From: Ensifer sp. Root278
Lineage (GTDB): Bacteria; Pseudomonadota; Alphaproteobacteria; Rhizobiales; Rhizobiaceae
DNA length: 64,000 nt
Assembly: GCF_001429285.1 (NCBI RefSeq)
Contig: NZ_LMJJ01000042.1
Location: 124,001 to 188,000 of the forward strand
Direction: 5' to 3'
The notes beneath the pieces are model-generated. The model did no database searches. It saw only the letters and a list, made by a program, of their open reading frames with translations, and was not told the DNA's origin. The position numbers and the translations under genes are program-made. How positions within the stretch are numbered: the stretch's first letter is position 1; every line of letters starts with the position of its first letter. Positions 35,251 through 46,941 of this stretch are shown one piece after another.

Positions 35251-36688
35251 TTCGCGCCTTTCCAACCTCTGCTGCGGTCCACCACGGTCGGGAATCAACC
35301 GGTTTTCCGTCTTTTCGGAATTCAATGTAAAGCGTCGGCCGGTCCGTTTCCAGCGCCAAGGCCGCAGCACTTGCGACTCTTTTTGCGCCCATCGTCGCCA
35401 GCGGTTCACCCGCCACGACGAATTGTCCGGTCTGCACGCTCACCGTCTCCATGCCGGACAGCACCACATGGTAGCCGTCACCAGGATTGAGAATGATCAT
35501 CTGCCCATAACTGCGGAAATTGCCTGCATAGACGATCCAGCCATCTGACGGCGCAGTCACCAGCGCGCCGGGATTGGTTTCCAGCATGATCCCTTGCAGG
35601 GAGTGCCCCGTGCCATCGGCATCACCAAACTTTCGCAAAAGCGATCCCGCGGCCGGATAGGCAAGCTTATTCCTCAGCTCCGAAAACACGTATGCTGGCG
35701 CAATGCGGTTTTTGTCGGGCACGGCATTGCGGGCCAACTCGCGTGCCGCTTCGCGCTCGGCCTCGCTCATGCGCAGGCGCTCTTGCTCCTGGGCGCGGGC
35801 TGCTTCTGCGGCCTCTCGAACAGAGGCGATCTGGCTTTCGAGCGAGCCGATCAGGCCCTGGAGATTGGTGGCCTGGCTGGCAAGTTCTTGCGCCTTGCGC
35901 TGCTCGGCGGCGAGCTCGCTGGCGCGCGACTGGCGCAGCTTCTCCTTTTCGGCGACCAGCATCGACATGCGGCGCTCTTCTTCGACATTGGCCGTCATCG
36001 TCGCGGTCAGCTCTTCACGCTGCCGGTCGATGCCAGCGCGAATGTCGGCCAATGCCTTGAGGTCGGCCACCAGGTTTTCGGTTTCCTTGCGAAGACCGGG
36101 TACGACGGCGCCGAGCAGAATGGCGCTTCGCACCGAGGACAGCGCATCCTCCGGCGTCACCAGGATCGCTGGCGGCGGGTTGCGTCCCATCCGCTGCAGC
36201 GCGGCGAGAACCTCAGCAAGTACCCCGCGGCGCGAGTGCAGGGACTTTCGGACGGCGTCCTCCTTGGTTCGCAGATCGCTCAGTTTCTTCTCGCCGTCGA
36301 CGATCTGTTGCTCAAGACCCTGGCGCTTCTTGGCGGAATCGACGATCGCAGCGCGCAGCGTCTCGTTGGTCTTGTCGATCTCGGCGATGGTCTCGGTCAG
36401 CGCGTTGGCGCGCTCCTGCGACAGCGTGATGGTCTTCGAAAGCGCGTCGAGTTCGCTGCGCGTGTTGTTGCGGCGAAGGGTGAGGTCGGCGGCAGGATCG
36501 GGCGGCCCCTGTTCCTGGCCGGCCATCGAGGCGCCGGGCGGCGTGACCTCCTGGGCGCCGGCCGGCAGGCCGATCGCCAGCGCGAGCGCAAAGGCCGCCG
36601 CTTTACGGGCAAGCCGTCCTGCGTCGTCTCTTCCCATGCTGAAAGCGCTGGTCCTGCCTCGGCGCGTCATCGGTTCGCGTGCGTCCAT
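35240..36688 (-). CDS. EnvC-like murein hydrolase activator
   Basis: The 482-residue periplasmic protein has a signal sequence (ALALAIGLPAGAQ), a long coiled coil (about residues 65-300, for example LSQERANALTETIAEIDKTN) and a C-terminal LytM/M23-like domain. The domain lacks the first zinc His and the HxH pair: GHSLQGIMLETN and DGYHVVLSG replace them. It is therefore degenerate, like E. coli EnvC, which activates amidases at the septum rather than cutting peptidoglycan. It is coupled to ctpA by overlap. The first ATG has no clear ribosome site, so the start is uncertain by up to 17 codons. Confidence 0.9.
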   Translation of the reverse strand: MDAREPMTRRGRTSAFSMGRDDAGRLARKAAAFALALAIGLPAGAQEVTPPGASMAGQEQGPPDPAADLTLRRNNTRSELDALSKTITLSQERANALTETIAEIDKTNETLRAAIVDSAKKRQGLEQQIVDGEKKLSDLRTKEDAVRKSLHSRRGVLAEVLAALQRMGRNPPPAILVTPEDALSSVRSAILLGAVVPGLRKETENLVADLKALADIRAGIDRQREELTATMTANVEEERRMSMLVAEKEKLRQSRASELAAEQRKAQELASQATNLQGLIGSLESQIASVREAAEAARAQEQERLRMSEAEREAARELARNAVPDKNRIAPAYVFSELRNKLAYPAAGSLLRKFGDADGTGHSLQGIMLETNPGALVTAPSDGWIVYAGNFRSYGQMIILNPGDGYHVVLSGMETVSVQTGQFVVAGEPLATMGAKRVASAAALALETDRPTLYIEFRKDGKPVDSRPWWTAAEVGKARNDT

Positions 36689-36800
36689 CCGGAATTATGA
36701 AGAAAAAACCTAATCTGATTTGTCGCGCACGACCAAGCATATTCTCGTTATCGGTGCGTGTTGCCGGGTGAAGTATCCCGCGGAAAACGGCCCACCTGGC

Positions 36801-37283
36801 CTAGACCCGATGATAGGGGTGGCCGGAGAGAATGGTGACGGCGCGGTAAAGCTGCTCGGCAATCAGGATGCGCACGAGCTGGTGCGGCCAGGTCATCTTT
36901 CCAAGGTTGAGCACCGCATCGGCGCGGGCGTGAAGGCTCGGGTCGAGGCCGTCGGCGCCGCCGATCGCAATCATCAGGTCGCGCTTGCCGCTGTCGCGGA
37001 ACGTACCGAGGAGCGATGCAAAGCCTTCGGAATCGAGCGCCTTGCCACGTTCGTCGAGAAGCACGAGCAGGCTGCCTTCGGCAAGCGCCTTCTCAAGCTG
37101 GGAGGCTTCTTCCCGCTTGCGCGTGTCGGCATTGGAGGCACGGCTTTCGTTGACTTCGACGACGCGGGAAAGTTCCAGACCGATCGCCGGACCGGCCTTG
37201 GAAAAGCGATCGAGATAACGGGCCGCGAGATCCTTTTCCGGCCCCGCCTTGAGGCGGCCGACTGCGAAAAGTCCGATACGCAT
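36801..37283 (-). CDS. rlmH: 23S rRNA (pseudouridine1915-N3)-methyltransferase
   Basis: This SPOUT-class methyltransferase modifies pseudouridine 1915 of helix 69 in 70S ribosomes. The product MRIGLFAVGRLKAGPEKDL onward has 160 residues, the normal length. It contains the SAM-binding knot region IAIGGADGLDPSL and the C-terminal WPHQLVRILIAEQLYRA and ILSGHPYHR motifs. It is downstream of rsfS in the usual rsfS-rlmH order, with a 260-base gap that shows no other clear gene. Confidence 0.96.
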   Translation of the reverse strand: MRIGLFAVGRLKAGPEKDLAARYLDRFSKAGPAIGLELSRVVEVNESRASNADTRKREEASQLEKALAEGSLLVLLDERGKALDSEGFASLLGTFRDSGKRDLMIAIGGADGLDPSLHARADAVLNLGKMTWPHQLVRILIAEQLYRAVTILSGHPYHRV

Positions 37284-37543
37284 GACCTTACCCGTCCTCG
37301 CTTGCGCTGCAACGCACACTGCATAGTTCCTGAAATCGGATCGATTCAAGGAGAATCTTATGCCGCGTCCATGGAGCCTTGCAGCGTCGTTCGCGCCTGG
37401 TCCGGATAACGAGCCCAAAAGGTTACGATCAGTCGCAACAAACTTCCGGCTGACAACGCCGCGAGCGGCGCCAGCCCTTCAAATTCATGCATGACCGCAT
37501 CTCGGCTCGTCCGGCACTCAGCTGCGCGGCGACCCGGTCGGTC

Positions 37544-37975
37544 TCAATGCAAGGTGCCGTCCTCGATCTCAGGAGCCGCCCACATCCTCTCGATGTTGTA
37601 GAACTCCCGGATCTCCGGCCGGAAGATGTGAACGATCACATCGCCGGTGTCGATCAGCACCCAGTCACCGCCTTCCAGACCTTCGACACGGGCATTGCCA
37701 AAGCCCCCGTCTTTCAGGTCGGTCGTCAGGTGATCGGCAATGGCCATCACATGCCTCGTCGATCGCCCGGAGACAACGACCATGAAGTCTCCCAGCGCCG
37801 ATTTTCCGGCAATGTTGATGCTGACGATATCTTCTGCCTTCGAGTCCTCTAGGCTTTCGAGGACCAGTTGAAGCGCACGGACAGCGGCTTCGTCGCTAGA
37901 TCCCGTGCTGCGCGGGAACGCGGAGACCGCATATCCCTTGGCGTGTGCTGTTGTCAGGGTCTTTCCTTTCCACAT
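37544..37975 (-). CDS. rsfS: Ribosome silencing factor
   Basis: RsfS binds L14 on the large subunit and blocks subunit joining under starvation. The fold is seen in VLESLEDSKAEDIVSINIAG, GDFMVVVSGRSTRHVMAIADHL and LEGGDWVLIDTGDVIVHIF, ending FYNIERMW. The N-terminus is uncertain. The ATG used here (M-W-K-G-K) lacks a clear ribosome site, whereas a CTG six codons later (LTTAHAKG) has GGAAAGGAAAG just upstream. It lies between nadD and rlmH as in most bacteria. Confidence 0.92.
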   Translation of the reverse strand: MWKGKTLTTAHAKGYAVSAFPRSTGSSDEAAVRALQLVLESLEDSKAEDIVSINIAGKSALGDFMVVVSGRSTRHVMAIADHLTTDLKDGGFGNARVEGLEGGDWVLIDTGDVIVHIFRPEIREFYNIERMWAAPEIEDGTLH

Positions 37976-38077
37976 GAACAGAACAGGCACTATCGATTCG
38001 AACAAAGATCGAACCGTTAGTGAATGTAGGCATCAAACCGTAGCGGTTTCAAGACAGGAGAAGTGAATCATGGGAAT

Positions 38078-38701
38078 TCACGTAGGCTTCACCGCCCGAA
38101 GCGCGGTCGAGCTCATCGATGAGCGAGGCCCATGGATGAAGGTCCAGGCGGGGGCTGCGTGATAGGCCAGACGGCGGGCGTCGTCCTCGTCGATGCGGGC
38201 ATAGTCGAAGGTCCTGGCCATGCGCGAGGAGAGATAGGCGAGCGTCGAGCCCGGCCGATCGATGACGGCGATCGGGAAGGTGCGGGCGATCTTCTGCCAG
38301 TTCTGCCAGCGGTGAAAGCTCTTCAGGTTGTCGGCGCCCATGATCCAGACGAAGTGGATATCGCGGTTGCGGGCGCGCACCGTCTCCAGCGTGCGAGCGG
38401 TGTAGCTTTGGCCGAGCGCCTGTTCGAAGGCGGTCACCTTGATGCGCGGGTTGGGTGCGATCTTCTCGCTCATGGCGATGCGGTCTGCGAGCGGCGCCAG
38501 GTTGTTGTGGTCTTTCAGCGGATTGCCGGGCGTCACCATCCACCAGAGCTGGTCGAGCCCCAACCGCTGGATCGCCGTGTCGGCGACCAGCACATGGCCC
38601 TCGTGCGGCGGATTGAAGGATCCGCCGAAGAGGCCGACCACCATGCCGCTCTCGACATGGGGCATGCGCAGGTAGCGGGCGTTCACCTTGCCCGCGGTCA
38701 C
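38078..38701 (-). CDS. nadD: Nicotinate-nucleotide adenylyltransferase
   Basis: NadD makes deamido-NAD from NaMN and ATP. The nucleotidyltransferase motifs are GLFGGSFNPPHEGH (with the HxGH-like site) and the C-terminal SSMSSTALR (ISSTxIR type), and the specificity region WWMVTPGNPLK is present. The GTG two bases after the proA stop gives 207 residues. An ATG 12 codons later (MPHVES) is an alternative and would still leave the fold complete. It is clearly coupled to proA. Confidence 0.93.
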   Translation of the reverse strand: MTAGKVNARYLRMPHVESGMVVGLFGGSFNPPHEGHVLVADTAIQRLGLDQLWWMVTPGNPLKDHNNLAPLADRIAMSEKIAPNPRIKVTAFEQALGQSYTARTLETVRARNRDIHFVWIMGADNLKSFHRWQNWQKIARTFPIAVIDRPGSTLAYLSSRMARTFDYARIDEDDARRLAYHAAPAWTFIHGPRSSMSSTALRAVKPT

Positions 38702-38702
38702 T

Positions 38703-39986
38703 TCAGGGCCTGACCTGTCCAGCACCACGCACCCGATACTTGAAGGAGGTCAGTTGCTCGACACCGACTGGTCCGCGCGCGTGCATCTTGCCCGTCGCGA
38801 TGCCGATCTCGCCGCCCATGCCGAACTCACCGCCATCGGCAAACTGGGTCGAGGCGTTGTGCAGGAGGATCGCGGAATCGATCTCCGCAAAGAAACGCTC
38901 GACCACCGCAGCATCCTCGGCGATGACGGCCTCAGTATGGGCCGACGACCAGGTGGCGATGTGCTCGATGGCGCCCGAGATGCCGTCCACTAGCTTCACC
39001 GAGATGATGGCGTCGAGGTATTCCGTTGCCCAGTCTTCGTCGGTCGCGGCCTTCAGTCCGTCGACTGAGCCTGCGAGCTCATCCGACACACGCACTTCGC
39101 AGCCGGTCGCAAGTAGGGCGCTCAACAGTGGCTTGACCAGCCGCTCGGCGTCGTTGCGGTCGATCAGCAGCGTTTCGGCCGCGCCACAGATGCCGGTACG
39201 CCGCATCTTGGCGTTGACGACGATCTTTTCCGCCATGGCAAGGTCGGCCGAAGCGTCGACATAGATGTGGCAGAGACCTTCGAGATGAGCAAAGACCGGC
39301 ACGCGCGCTTCATTCTGGACGCGGGCAACCAGGCTCTTTCCGCCGCGTGGCACGATGACGTCGATTGCGCCGCCAAGACCAGCAAGCATGGCGCCGACGG
39401 CGGCGCGGTCGGCGACCGGCACCATCTGGATCGCGTGCTCGGGCAGGCCCGCGGCCCTGAGGCCCTCGACGAGGCAGGCGTGGATGGCGCCCGAGGAATG
39501 GAAACTGTCGGAGCCGCCGCGCAGGATCACGGCATTGCCGGCCTTGAGGCAGAGCGCGCCGGCGTCTGCCGTCACGTTGGGCCGGCTTTCATAGATGACG
39601 CCGATGACGCCGAGCGGGGTGCGCACGCGCTCGATGTGTAGGCCGTTCGGCCGGTCCCATTCGGCAATCACGTCGCCGACCGGGTCCTTGAACTCGGCGA
39701 TGGCGCGGATGCCGTTCGCCATGTCGCGGATGCGGCCTTCGGTGAGCGTCAGGCGGTCGATGAAGGCGCTGGCGACGCCGGTCTCGCGGGCATTTTCCAG
39801 GTCGATGGCATTGGCCGCCAGAATCTCGCCCATGCGCGCGACGATCGCGTCGGCCATGGCGATCAAGGCGGCATGCTTGCGCTCGGCGCCGGCGACGGCA
39901 AGCGGTCGGCTGGCGGCCTTGGCCCTGCGGCCGATTTCCAGCATGACGCTCTCGACGTCGTCCTTGTTCTTCACCTCGTCAAGCAT
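38703..39986 (-). CDS. proA: Gamma-glutamyl phosphate reductase
   Basis: ProA makes glutamate-5-semialdehyde from glutamyl phosphate, the second step of proline synthesis. The 427-residue product has the aldehyde-dehydrogenase-type fold with [30 protein letters not shown] and the active-site Cys in [14 protein letters not shown]. The MLDEVKNK start overlaps the proB stop by 8 bases, so translation is coupled. ProB, the preceding enzyme, is immediately upstream. Confidence 0.97.
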   Translation of the reverse strand: MLDEVKNKDDVESVMLEIGRRAKAASRPLAVAGAERKHAALIAMADAIVARMGEILAANAIDLENARETGVASAFIDRLTLTEGRIRDMANGIRAIAEFKDPVGDVIAEWDRPNGLHIERVRTPLGVIGVIYESRPNVTADAGALCLKAGNAVILRGGSDSFHSSGAIHACLVEGLRAAGLPEHAIQMVPVADRAAVGAMLAGLGGAIDVIVPRGGKSLVARVQNEARVPVFAHLEGLCHIYVDASADLAMAEKIVVNAKMRRTGICGAAETLLIDRNDAERLVKPLLSALLATGCEVRVSDELAGSVDGLKAATDEDWATEYLDAIISVKLVDGISGAIEHIATWSSAHTEAVIAEDAAVVERFFAEIDSAILLHNASTQFADGGEFGMGGEIGIATGKMHARGPVGVEQLTSFKYRVRGAGQVRP

Positions 39987-41148
39987 GGACCTCATCCTTC
40001 CGGCTGCCCTCTTCTTGGGCGCGTTTTCCGGTCATCACCATATCGTCGCGATGCACCATGGCGGCGCGGCCGGCATAGCCGAGGATCGCAGCGATCTCGG
40101 CCGACTTCTTGCCGGCGATCTGGCGCGCTTCGTCGGCGTCGTAGCCGGCGAGACCGCGGGCGATCTCGCGGCCCGATGTGCCGAGAATAGCGATGGTATC
40201 GCCGCGGCTGAAGCTGCCGGTGACGTCGCGAACGCCGGCCGGCAGCAGGCTCTTGCCAGAGCGCAGCGCCTCTTCGGCGCCGGCGTCGACGCTGAGCGTT
40301 CCGGCGGGCAGCAATTGCCCGGCAATCCAGGTCTTGCGCGCGGTCACCGGTGAACCCGAGGGGGCAAACCAGGAGGAGCGGGCGCCTTCTTCGATTGCTG
40401 CGAGCGGATGGTTGGGCTTGCCGGAGGCGATGATCATGGCGCAGCCGGCGGTCGTCGCGATCTTGCCGGCATCGATCTTGGTGCGCATGCCGCCACGCGA
40501 AAGCTCGGACGCGGCACCACCGGCCATGGCCTCGATCTCCGGCGTGATCTCGGCGATCGTTTCGAGGAAGCGGGCATTCGGGTCGAGATGCGGCGGGGCG
40601 GTATAGAGCCCGTCGATGTCGGAGAGCAGCACCAGAAGGTCGGCGCCGACCATGGTGGCGACTCGGGCGGCGAGGCGATCATTGTCGCCATAGCGGATTT
40701 CGGTCGTTGCGACCGTGTCGTTCTCGTTGATGATCGGCACGGCACCGAGCTTCAGCAGCTGGTTGATGGTGGCGCGGGCATTGAGATAACGGCGGCGCTC
40801 CTCGGTGTCGCCGAGCGTCAGCAGCACCTGGCCAGCGACGATCGCATCGGTCGAGAGGCTCTCCGACCAGGCGCGCGCCAGCGCGATCTGGCCGACGGCG
40901 GCGGCGGCCTGGCTTTCTTCCAGTTTGAGCGCGCCCGCCGGCACGTTGAGCACGCTGCGGCCGAGCGCGATCGCGCCCGAGGAGACGACCAGCACTTCGA
41001 CGCCCTTGGCCTTGAGATTGGCGATATCGGTGCACATCGCGTCGAGCCAGGCTTTCTTCAGCCCGGTGGCGCGGTCGACCAGCAATGCCGACCCGATCTT
41101 GATGACGACCCGGCGATACTTCAAAAGCGGCTTGCGGGTCTTGGTCAT
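39979..41148 (-). CDS. proB: Glutamate 5-kinase
   Basis: ProB phosphorylates glutamate, the first and feedback-controlled step of proline synthesis. The 389-residue protein has the amino-acid-kinase domain ([52 protein letters not shown]) and a C-terminal PUA domain (about 290-375, [18 protein letters not shown]). One base separates its start from the obgE stop. The order obgE-proB-proA is conserved in rhizobia. Confidence 0.97.
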   Translation of the reverse strand: MTKTRKPLLKYRRVVIKIGSALLVDRATGLKKAWLDAMCTDIANLKAKGVEVLVVSSGAIALGRSVLNVPAGALKLEESQAAAAVGQIALARAWSESLSTDAIVAGQVLLTLGDTEERRRYLNARATINQLLKLGAVPIINENDTVATTEIRYGDNDRLAARVATMVGADLLVLLSDIDGLYTAPPHLDPNARFLETIAEITPEIEAMAGGAASELSRGGMRTKIDAGKIATTAGCAMIIASGKPNHPLAAIEEGARSSWFAPSGSPVTARKTWIAGQLLPAGTLSVDAGAEEALRSGKSLLPAGVRDVTGSFSRGDTIAILGTSGREIARGLAGYDADEARQIAGKKSAEIAAILGYAGRAAMVHRDDMVMTGKRAQEEGSRKDEVHA

Positions 41149-41149
41149 C

Positions 41150-43116
<1,967 letters not shown>

Positions 43117-43118
<2 letters not shown>

Positions 43119-43152
43119 AAAATCCCCCGCAAAGGCGAGCTTCGCGGGGGAT
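43117..43152 (-). terminator. Intrinsic terminator after the GNAT pair
   Basis: On the minus strand ATCCCCCGC pairs with GCGGGGGAT and is followed by TTTTTC, 6 bases after the GNAT stop. The T run covers the stop codon of the convergent plus-strand gene, so the transcripts overlap slightly. The stem could also serve the plus strand. Confidence 0.85.
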
Positions 43153-43157
43153 GTCGT

Positions 43158-43742
43158 TCAATGCGGTCGGTGCAGATCGGCAGCGGTCAGCCGGGTTTCG
43201 ATATGCGCGACCATGGCGTTGCGGGCGAGCGCATAGACCTGGGTGCAGCCGGTGATCTGAAAGCCGATCTTTTCCTGCACCTTCAGCGAGCCCGGATTGT
43301 CGGCAAAGACGCCGGAATGCAGCATCGTTTCCGGCATGCGGCGGAAGAAGCGCTCGACCGCGGCATAGACCGCCTCGGAGGCAATACCCTTGCCCCAGTA
43401 GAAGCGGTTCAGCCAGTAGCCGACATTCCATTGGCCGTGCCTGAGCTCGATGCCGACGCAACCGATATGCACGTCGTCGCCAGTGGTGACGGCGAATGTC
43501 CAGTCGGGCGTCAGGCCTGAGGTCTGCGCCGTCAGCCAGTCGAGCGCATCCTGCAGGTCGTAGGGCGCCGGAACGCGCGCAAGCATGCGCGCCACCTGGA
43601 AATCGCCGAGCGACTGGGCGATCGCCTCGGCGTCATTTCGCCGGTGCGGGCGCAGGACAAGACGCTTCGTCTCGATGACCGGGCAGGGCCCGGGACCGGG
43701 GCGGGCGACGACCCGCTGGCGTTCGGAAACGAGCGCGTTCAT
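43158..43742 (-). CDS. GNAT-family N-acetyltransferase (RimJ/RimL type), second of a pair
   Basis: The 194-residue protein has the GNAT fold: ETKRLVLRPHRRNDAEAIAQS, VGYWLNRFYWGKGIASEAVYAAVE (acetyl-CoA loop and helix) and NPGSLKVQEKIGFQITG. It probably acetylates an N-terminal or small-molecule amine; the acceptor is unknown. Its ATG overlaps the stop of the preceding GNAT gene (ATGA). The two proteins share their motif layout, so they may result from an old tandem duplication. Confidence 0.9.
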   Translation of the reverse strand: MNALVSERQRVVARPGPGPCPVIETKRLVLRPHRRNDAEAIAQSLGDFQVARMLARVPAPYDLQDALDWLTAQTSGLTPDWTFAVTTGDDVHIGCVGIELRHGQWNVGYWLNRFYWGKGIASEAVYAAVERFFRRMPETMLHSGVFADNPGSLKVQEKIGFQITGCTQVYALARNAMVAHIETRLTAADLHRPH

Positions 43743-44371
43743 CGCATGCCTCCCCAGCTTCTCAAGGAGACCCAGGTCTTGCGGTCGAGCCGGTACCATT
43801 CGACAGCGATCGAGCCGCCGAGCGCCAGGCTGCCGACCATGCCGCTTCCCTGGAACTGGAAGCCGCACTTCTGGATGACCCGGCGGGATGCGAGGTTCAT
43901 GACCCGGCAGCGCGCATCGATCTGGTCGATATCGCGGGTGCGGAAGGCCATGTCGGTCAGGACCTGGGCCGCCTCGGTGGCATAGCCCTGGTTCCAGTAT
44001 GGTTCGCCCAGCCAATAGCCAAGTTCCGCCGTCTTGCCGTCGGGATGCGGCTCGATACCGCAGCAACCGAGAAATGCGCCATTGTCCGCCTTGGTAATCG
44101 CGTAGACGCACTTGCCAATCGTGCCGGCTTTCGCGCGTCGCACGAAGTCGGCGGCATCGGCCGTCGTATACGGGTGCGGCATGCGCGAGACCATGGTCGC
44201 GACATTGGCATTGTTGGCAAGATGGGCAAGGGCGTCGATATCGTCTTCATGGGGCGCGCGCAGAACGAGCCTGGGTGACAACAATATCGGGCAATCGGTC
44301 CTTGACCGTTGGGGCCTCAGCCTCTGCTCGGGAGACCGGGATTGGTCTTCCCTCAACAACTCGGTTTGCAT
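43739..44371 (-). CDS. GNAT-family N-acetyltransferase (RimJ/RimL type), first of a pair
   Basis: The 210-residue protein has an N-terminal polar extension of about 27 residues and then a GNAT domain: SPRLVLRAPHEDDIDALAHL, LGYWLGEPYWNQGYATEAAQVLTDMAF and MNLASRRVIQKCGFQFQG. The acceptor is unknown. It is translationally coupled to the following GNAT gene. The strong terminator of the rpmA operon lies just upstream, so the pair needs its own promoter within about 20 bases, or is read through. Confidence 0.9.
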   Translation of the reverse strand: MQTELLREDQSRSPEQRLRPQRSRTDCPILLSPRLVLRAPHEDDIDALAHLANNANVATMVSRMPHPYTTADAADFVRRAKAGTIGKCVYAITKADNGAFLGCCGIEPHPDGKTAELGYWLGEPYWNQGYATEAAQVLTDMAFRTRDIDQIDARCRVMNLASRRVIQKCGFQFQGSGMVGSLALGGSIAVEWYRLDRKTWVSLRSWGGMR

Positions 44372-44388
44372 GGTTTCCTCCAGAAACG

Positions 44389-44424
44389 AAAAAGGGGAGT
44401 TGGGTATTGCCCCATCTCCCCTTT
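44389..44424 (-). terminator. Intrinsic terminator of the rplU-rpmA operon
   Basis: On the minus strand AAAGGGGAG pairs with CTCCCCTTT and is followed by TTTCG, giving five Ts in total, about 75 bases after the rpmA stop. Confidence 0.85.
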
Positions 44425-44497
44425 GAAGTCTGGCTTGGAACCATCAGGTGCGTCAGCCGGGTCGATGAGACGCCGGCTGTTTTAGAGCGCTACCGGC

Positions 44498-44767
44498 TTA
44501 TTCCGCTGCTTCGGCTTTCGGCATTACAGACACGTACACGCGGCCATTGGCCTTCGTACGGAAGTCCACATTGCCGGCCGTAAGTGCAAAAATCGTGTGG
44601 TCCTTACCGAGGCCGACATTGGCGCCCGGATGCCACTTCGTGCCGCGCTGGCGCACGATGATGTTGCCTGCAACGACGTTTTCGCCGCCGAACTTCTTCA
44701 CGCCAAGGCGCTTGGACTCAGAATCGCGACCGTTACGCGACGAACCGCCAGCTTTTTTGTGTGCCAT
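44498..44767 (-). CDS. rpmA: 50S ribosomal protein L27
   Basis: L27 lies near the peptidyl-transferase centre. It has 89 residues, beginning [20 protein letters not shown], with [14 protein letters not shown] and [12 protein letters not shown]; all are diagnostic. The N-terminus is the direct Ala-His-Lys form without a cleaved leader. It follows rplU after 33 bases. Confidence 0.98.
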   Translation of the reverse strand: MAHKKAGGSSRNGRDSESKRLGVKKFGGENVVAGNIIVRQRGTKWHPGANVGLGKDHTIFALTAGNVDFRTKANGRVYVSVMPKAEAAE

Positions 44768-44800
44768 TGGTGTTCTCCTTTAAACCTTAGATCCCTGAAC

Positions 44801-45175
44801 TCAGTTTGCAGCGGCTTCGGCGGCAGCTTCGGTCTTCTTCGAAGCCTTCTTCGCCTTGCCACCGGCAGCAGCGATGTCCAGGATGCGGACGGTCGTCTGG
44901 TGCTGGCGGTGACCGCGCGAGCGCTTGGAGTTCTGGCGGCGACGCTTCTTGAAGGCGATGACCTTCTTGGCGCGACCCTGTTCCACAACTTCAGCGCTGA
45001 CAACGGCGCCTTCGACAAACGGAGCACCGATGGTTGCATCGGCGCCAACGCCGACCATCAGGATCTCGGTGAATTCGATCTTGTCGCCTGCAACGCCTTC
45101 CAGCTTTTCGATGGTGAGGACGTCGTTGGCGGCCACGCGGTACTGCTTACCGCCGGTCTTGATGACTGCGAACAT
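44801..45175 (-). CDS. rplU: 50S ribosomal protein L21
   Basis: L21 is a 23S-binding ribosomal protein. The 124-residue product has [38 protein letters not shown] and TVRILDI. Its C-terminal 25 residues are an Ala/Lys-rich extension ([17 protein letters not shown]) typical of rhizobial L21. It is the first gene of rplU-rpmA. The 290-base region before it, up to tRNA-Ser, should hold the promoter; I see no clear L21 leader motif. Confidence 0.98.
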   Translation of the reverse strand: MFAVIKTGGKQYRVAANDVLTIEKLEGVAGDKIEFTEILMVGVGADATIGAPFVEGAVVSAEVVEQGRAKKVIAFKKRRRQNSKRSRGHRQHQTTVRILDIAAAGGKAKKASKKTEAAAEAAAN

Positions 45176-45469
45176 TTTTTATCCTTTCATGTTCGATCCG
45201 GCTCTCTGCCCGAGGACAAGGCCGTCTTTTTGTCAGTCGACAGTTGAGTGGAATGCCCAAAAGGATATCCACCGGTGAAAGGGCGCAAATCACACCCGAT
45301 GCGGAATGGCCAGGCCACACCACTTCATTGCGCGGATTACAAGGAATCGCGCGTGTGTGTCAAGGCGAAAGCAACAGAGCCGTTACATATTCTTCAAACA
45401 GGCACTTGCCAGCACCCGAATCTGCCGCTATGAACCCGACCGCGCTAACCAAGCGCCGACCAGCAAAGC

Positions 45470-45559
<90 letters not shown>

Positions 45560-45685
45560 TATTTTCTTCGACTCAATCGTCGCAATCATGCCGCAGTTCG
45601 TCAAACGGCCAGAGATGGCGGCGCGAATCTCGTAGTTCCGTCAAAGGCCCGTTGCACGACGTGACCTGCTCCGGCAGGGCCTGCG

Positions 45686-46180
45686 TCAGGCGACTTTCAG
45701 AGCTACCGATATTTCCGACAAGGTAGCTTTCTCCGCGTCGCTCACCGCAACGCCGCCAAAGCCCATGAAGCCACCTTCCTTGGCGGCCTCTGCCACCCGT
45801 TGGCTGATCTGGTACAGCCATGCGGCGAATGCCCCGGCGTCGCCGGGCGCCTTGGTCTCGACGGTGGTTCGGGCCTGCCGCAGCGTTTCAATGCAACGAG
45901 TCTTCATTTCTTGGGGCTTGGTACCTTTGAGTTTTGCCTGCAGGCCGTCGCGGGCGGCGGTCCGTCCTTCCGAGGTTTCGAAGTCGGCGACAAGCGCTTT
46001 GACAAGAGGATTTGCGGCATCCGATTTTGCCTGCAGAAGCGCGCTGCTATTGGCGATGCCCTCCTTCAGCATACCCCAGAGGCCGCTCGGCTCTGCCGCC
46101 GTCACGGCAATGCCGGCCATCATCACGCTCTCCAAGAGCAGCGTCCATTCTTCCGAGGTGAATGTCGATTTGTCAGCCAT
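45686..46180 (-). CDS. Hypothetical protein downstream of a GA microsatellite
   Basis: The 164-residue product begins MADKSTFTSEEWTLLLESVM, with AAGGAGGA 6 bases upstream. It is mainly helical, with Ala-rich segments (ALLQAKSDAANPLVKALVADFE; APGDAGAFAAWLYQISQRVAEAAKEGG) and no signal peptide or clear membrane span. I do not recognise a family. It lies after the flotillin locus on the same strand, 74 bases downstream of a 63-bp GA tract, with a CCGCCGG/CCGGCGG hairpin between. A link to the membrane-stress genes is only positional. Confidence 0.7.
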   Translation of the reverse strand: MADKSTFTSEEWTLLLESVMMAGIAVTAAEPSGLWGMLKEGIANSSALLQAKSDAANPLVKALVADFETSEGRTAARDGLQAKLKGTKPQEMKTRCIETLRQARTTVETKAPGDAGAFAAWLYQISQRVAEAAKEGGFMGFGGVAVSDAEKATLSEISVALKVA

Positions 46181-46250
46181 GGCTGATCCTCCTTCGTTCG
46201 ATTTTGTCGATGACAATTGCCGCCGGTCCGCGCAGCGCGCAAAAGGCCGG

Positions 46251-46317
<67 letters not shown>

Positions 46318-46326
46318 GCCGCTCTG

Positions 46327-46590
46327 TCAGGCCGACAGGCCGGCGAGCTTGGCCTTCAATGCGTCGATCGTCGGCTTTAGGATGTCTGAAACGCCGGGGA
46401 TGGCCAACACCTTGTCGAACAGCCCGTTGAGCGTCGGCATCATCGGCCCGACCAGTGCCGAAAGGGCTGCCTTTTGCTCGGCAGACAGTTGCCCGGCCGT
46501 GCTGCCTACCTTGTCGAACCCGCCTGAGATCTCCTCCAGGCCATTGGCTTTTCCTCCACGTTGATGTCGTCGGACATCGACAGCACTCAT
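46327..46590 (-). CDS. Hypothetical small protein, possibly frameshifted
   Basis: The open frame codes for up to 87 residues. The C-terminal 65 look like a real helical protein (LSAEQKAALSALVGPMMPT, IPGVSDILKPTIDALKAKL), but the N-terminal 20 (SAVDVRRHQRGG) look random. A different frame over the same bases begins at an ATG ending at 46577 and reads MSDDINVEEKP, a plausible natural start. A one-base shift near 46550 would join the two. The gene may thus be intact by a route I cannot see, or be broken. I do not recognise a family. It ends 10 bases before the GA tract. Confidence 0.45.
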   Translation of the reverse strand: MSAVDVRRHQRGGKANGLEEISGGFDKVGSTAGQLSAEQKAALSALVGPMMPTLNGLFDKVLAIPGVSDILKPTIDALKAKLAGLSA

Positions 46591-46941
46591 GGAGCGGTCG
46601 CCCGACGGCGCGGCAATTGGCTGCAAACAATTCGCGTTTGTCTGATTATCGGCTGCGAGACCGGTTCGTCTGGAACCCTCGGCGCGAAAATATTAGCACT
46701 TGTGGATGTATTTGCCCAGTTCTCGGCAACTTGCGGAAACAGCGGCGCTCGGGGCAAGCAACACGCGCCACGGTGCGCCCGCATTTTGACCGACCCATGG
46801 CCTGTCGCTAAAAAGGGAGCGAGGCGGGCGGACGTTCTCCAGCTCGTAGGCCGGATTTCCCGGTCGGAGCGGCAGCGTCGGTGACTGCTCACAGTCGGAT
46901 CCCCGGCCCCACGAGGGGTCAGGGATCTTGTCAGTCTTGCC
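46591..46941. other. Gene-free stretch downstream of the flotillin gene
   Basis: About 350 bases after the flotillin stop. A stem GATCCC-N4-CCC with GGG-N4-GGGATC (46898-46927) follows the stop and may act as a weak terminator. I find no convincing gene. The rest probably contains the promoter of the two small genes that follow. Confidence 0.4.

Noticed and set aside
35240-36688. EnvC-like protein as an active M23 endopeptidase
   Set aside because: The zinc-binding His and HxH residues are missing, so it should be a non-catalytic activator.
37360-37494. A plus-strand 44-codon frame with AAGGAGA before an ATG, between rlmH and rsfS
   Set aside because: The ribosome-site match is good, but the product (MPRPWSLAASFAPGP...) has no recognisable fold and is antisense to the operon; not enough support.
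43158-44371. The two adjacent GNAT genes as a toxin-antitoxin (TacT-like) pair
   Set aside because: Both are acetyltransferases of the RimJ/RimL type and there is no small RHH antitoxin gene next to them.
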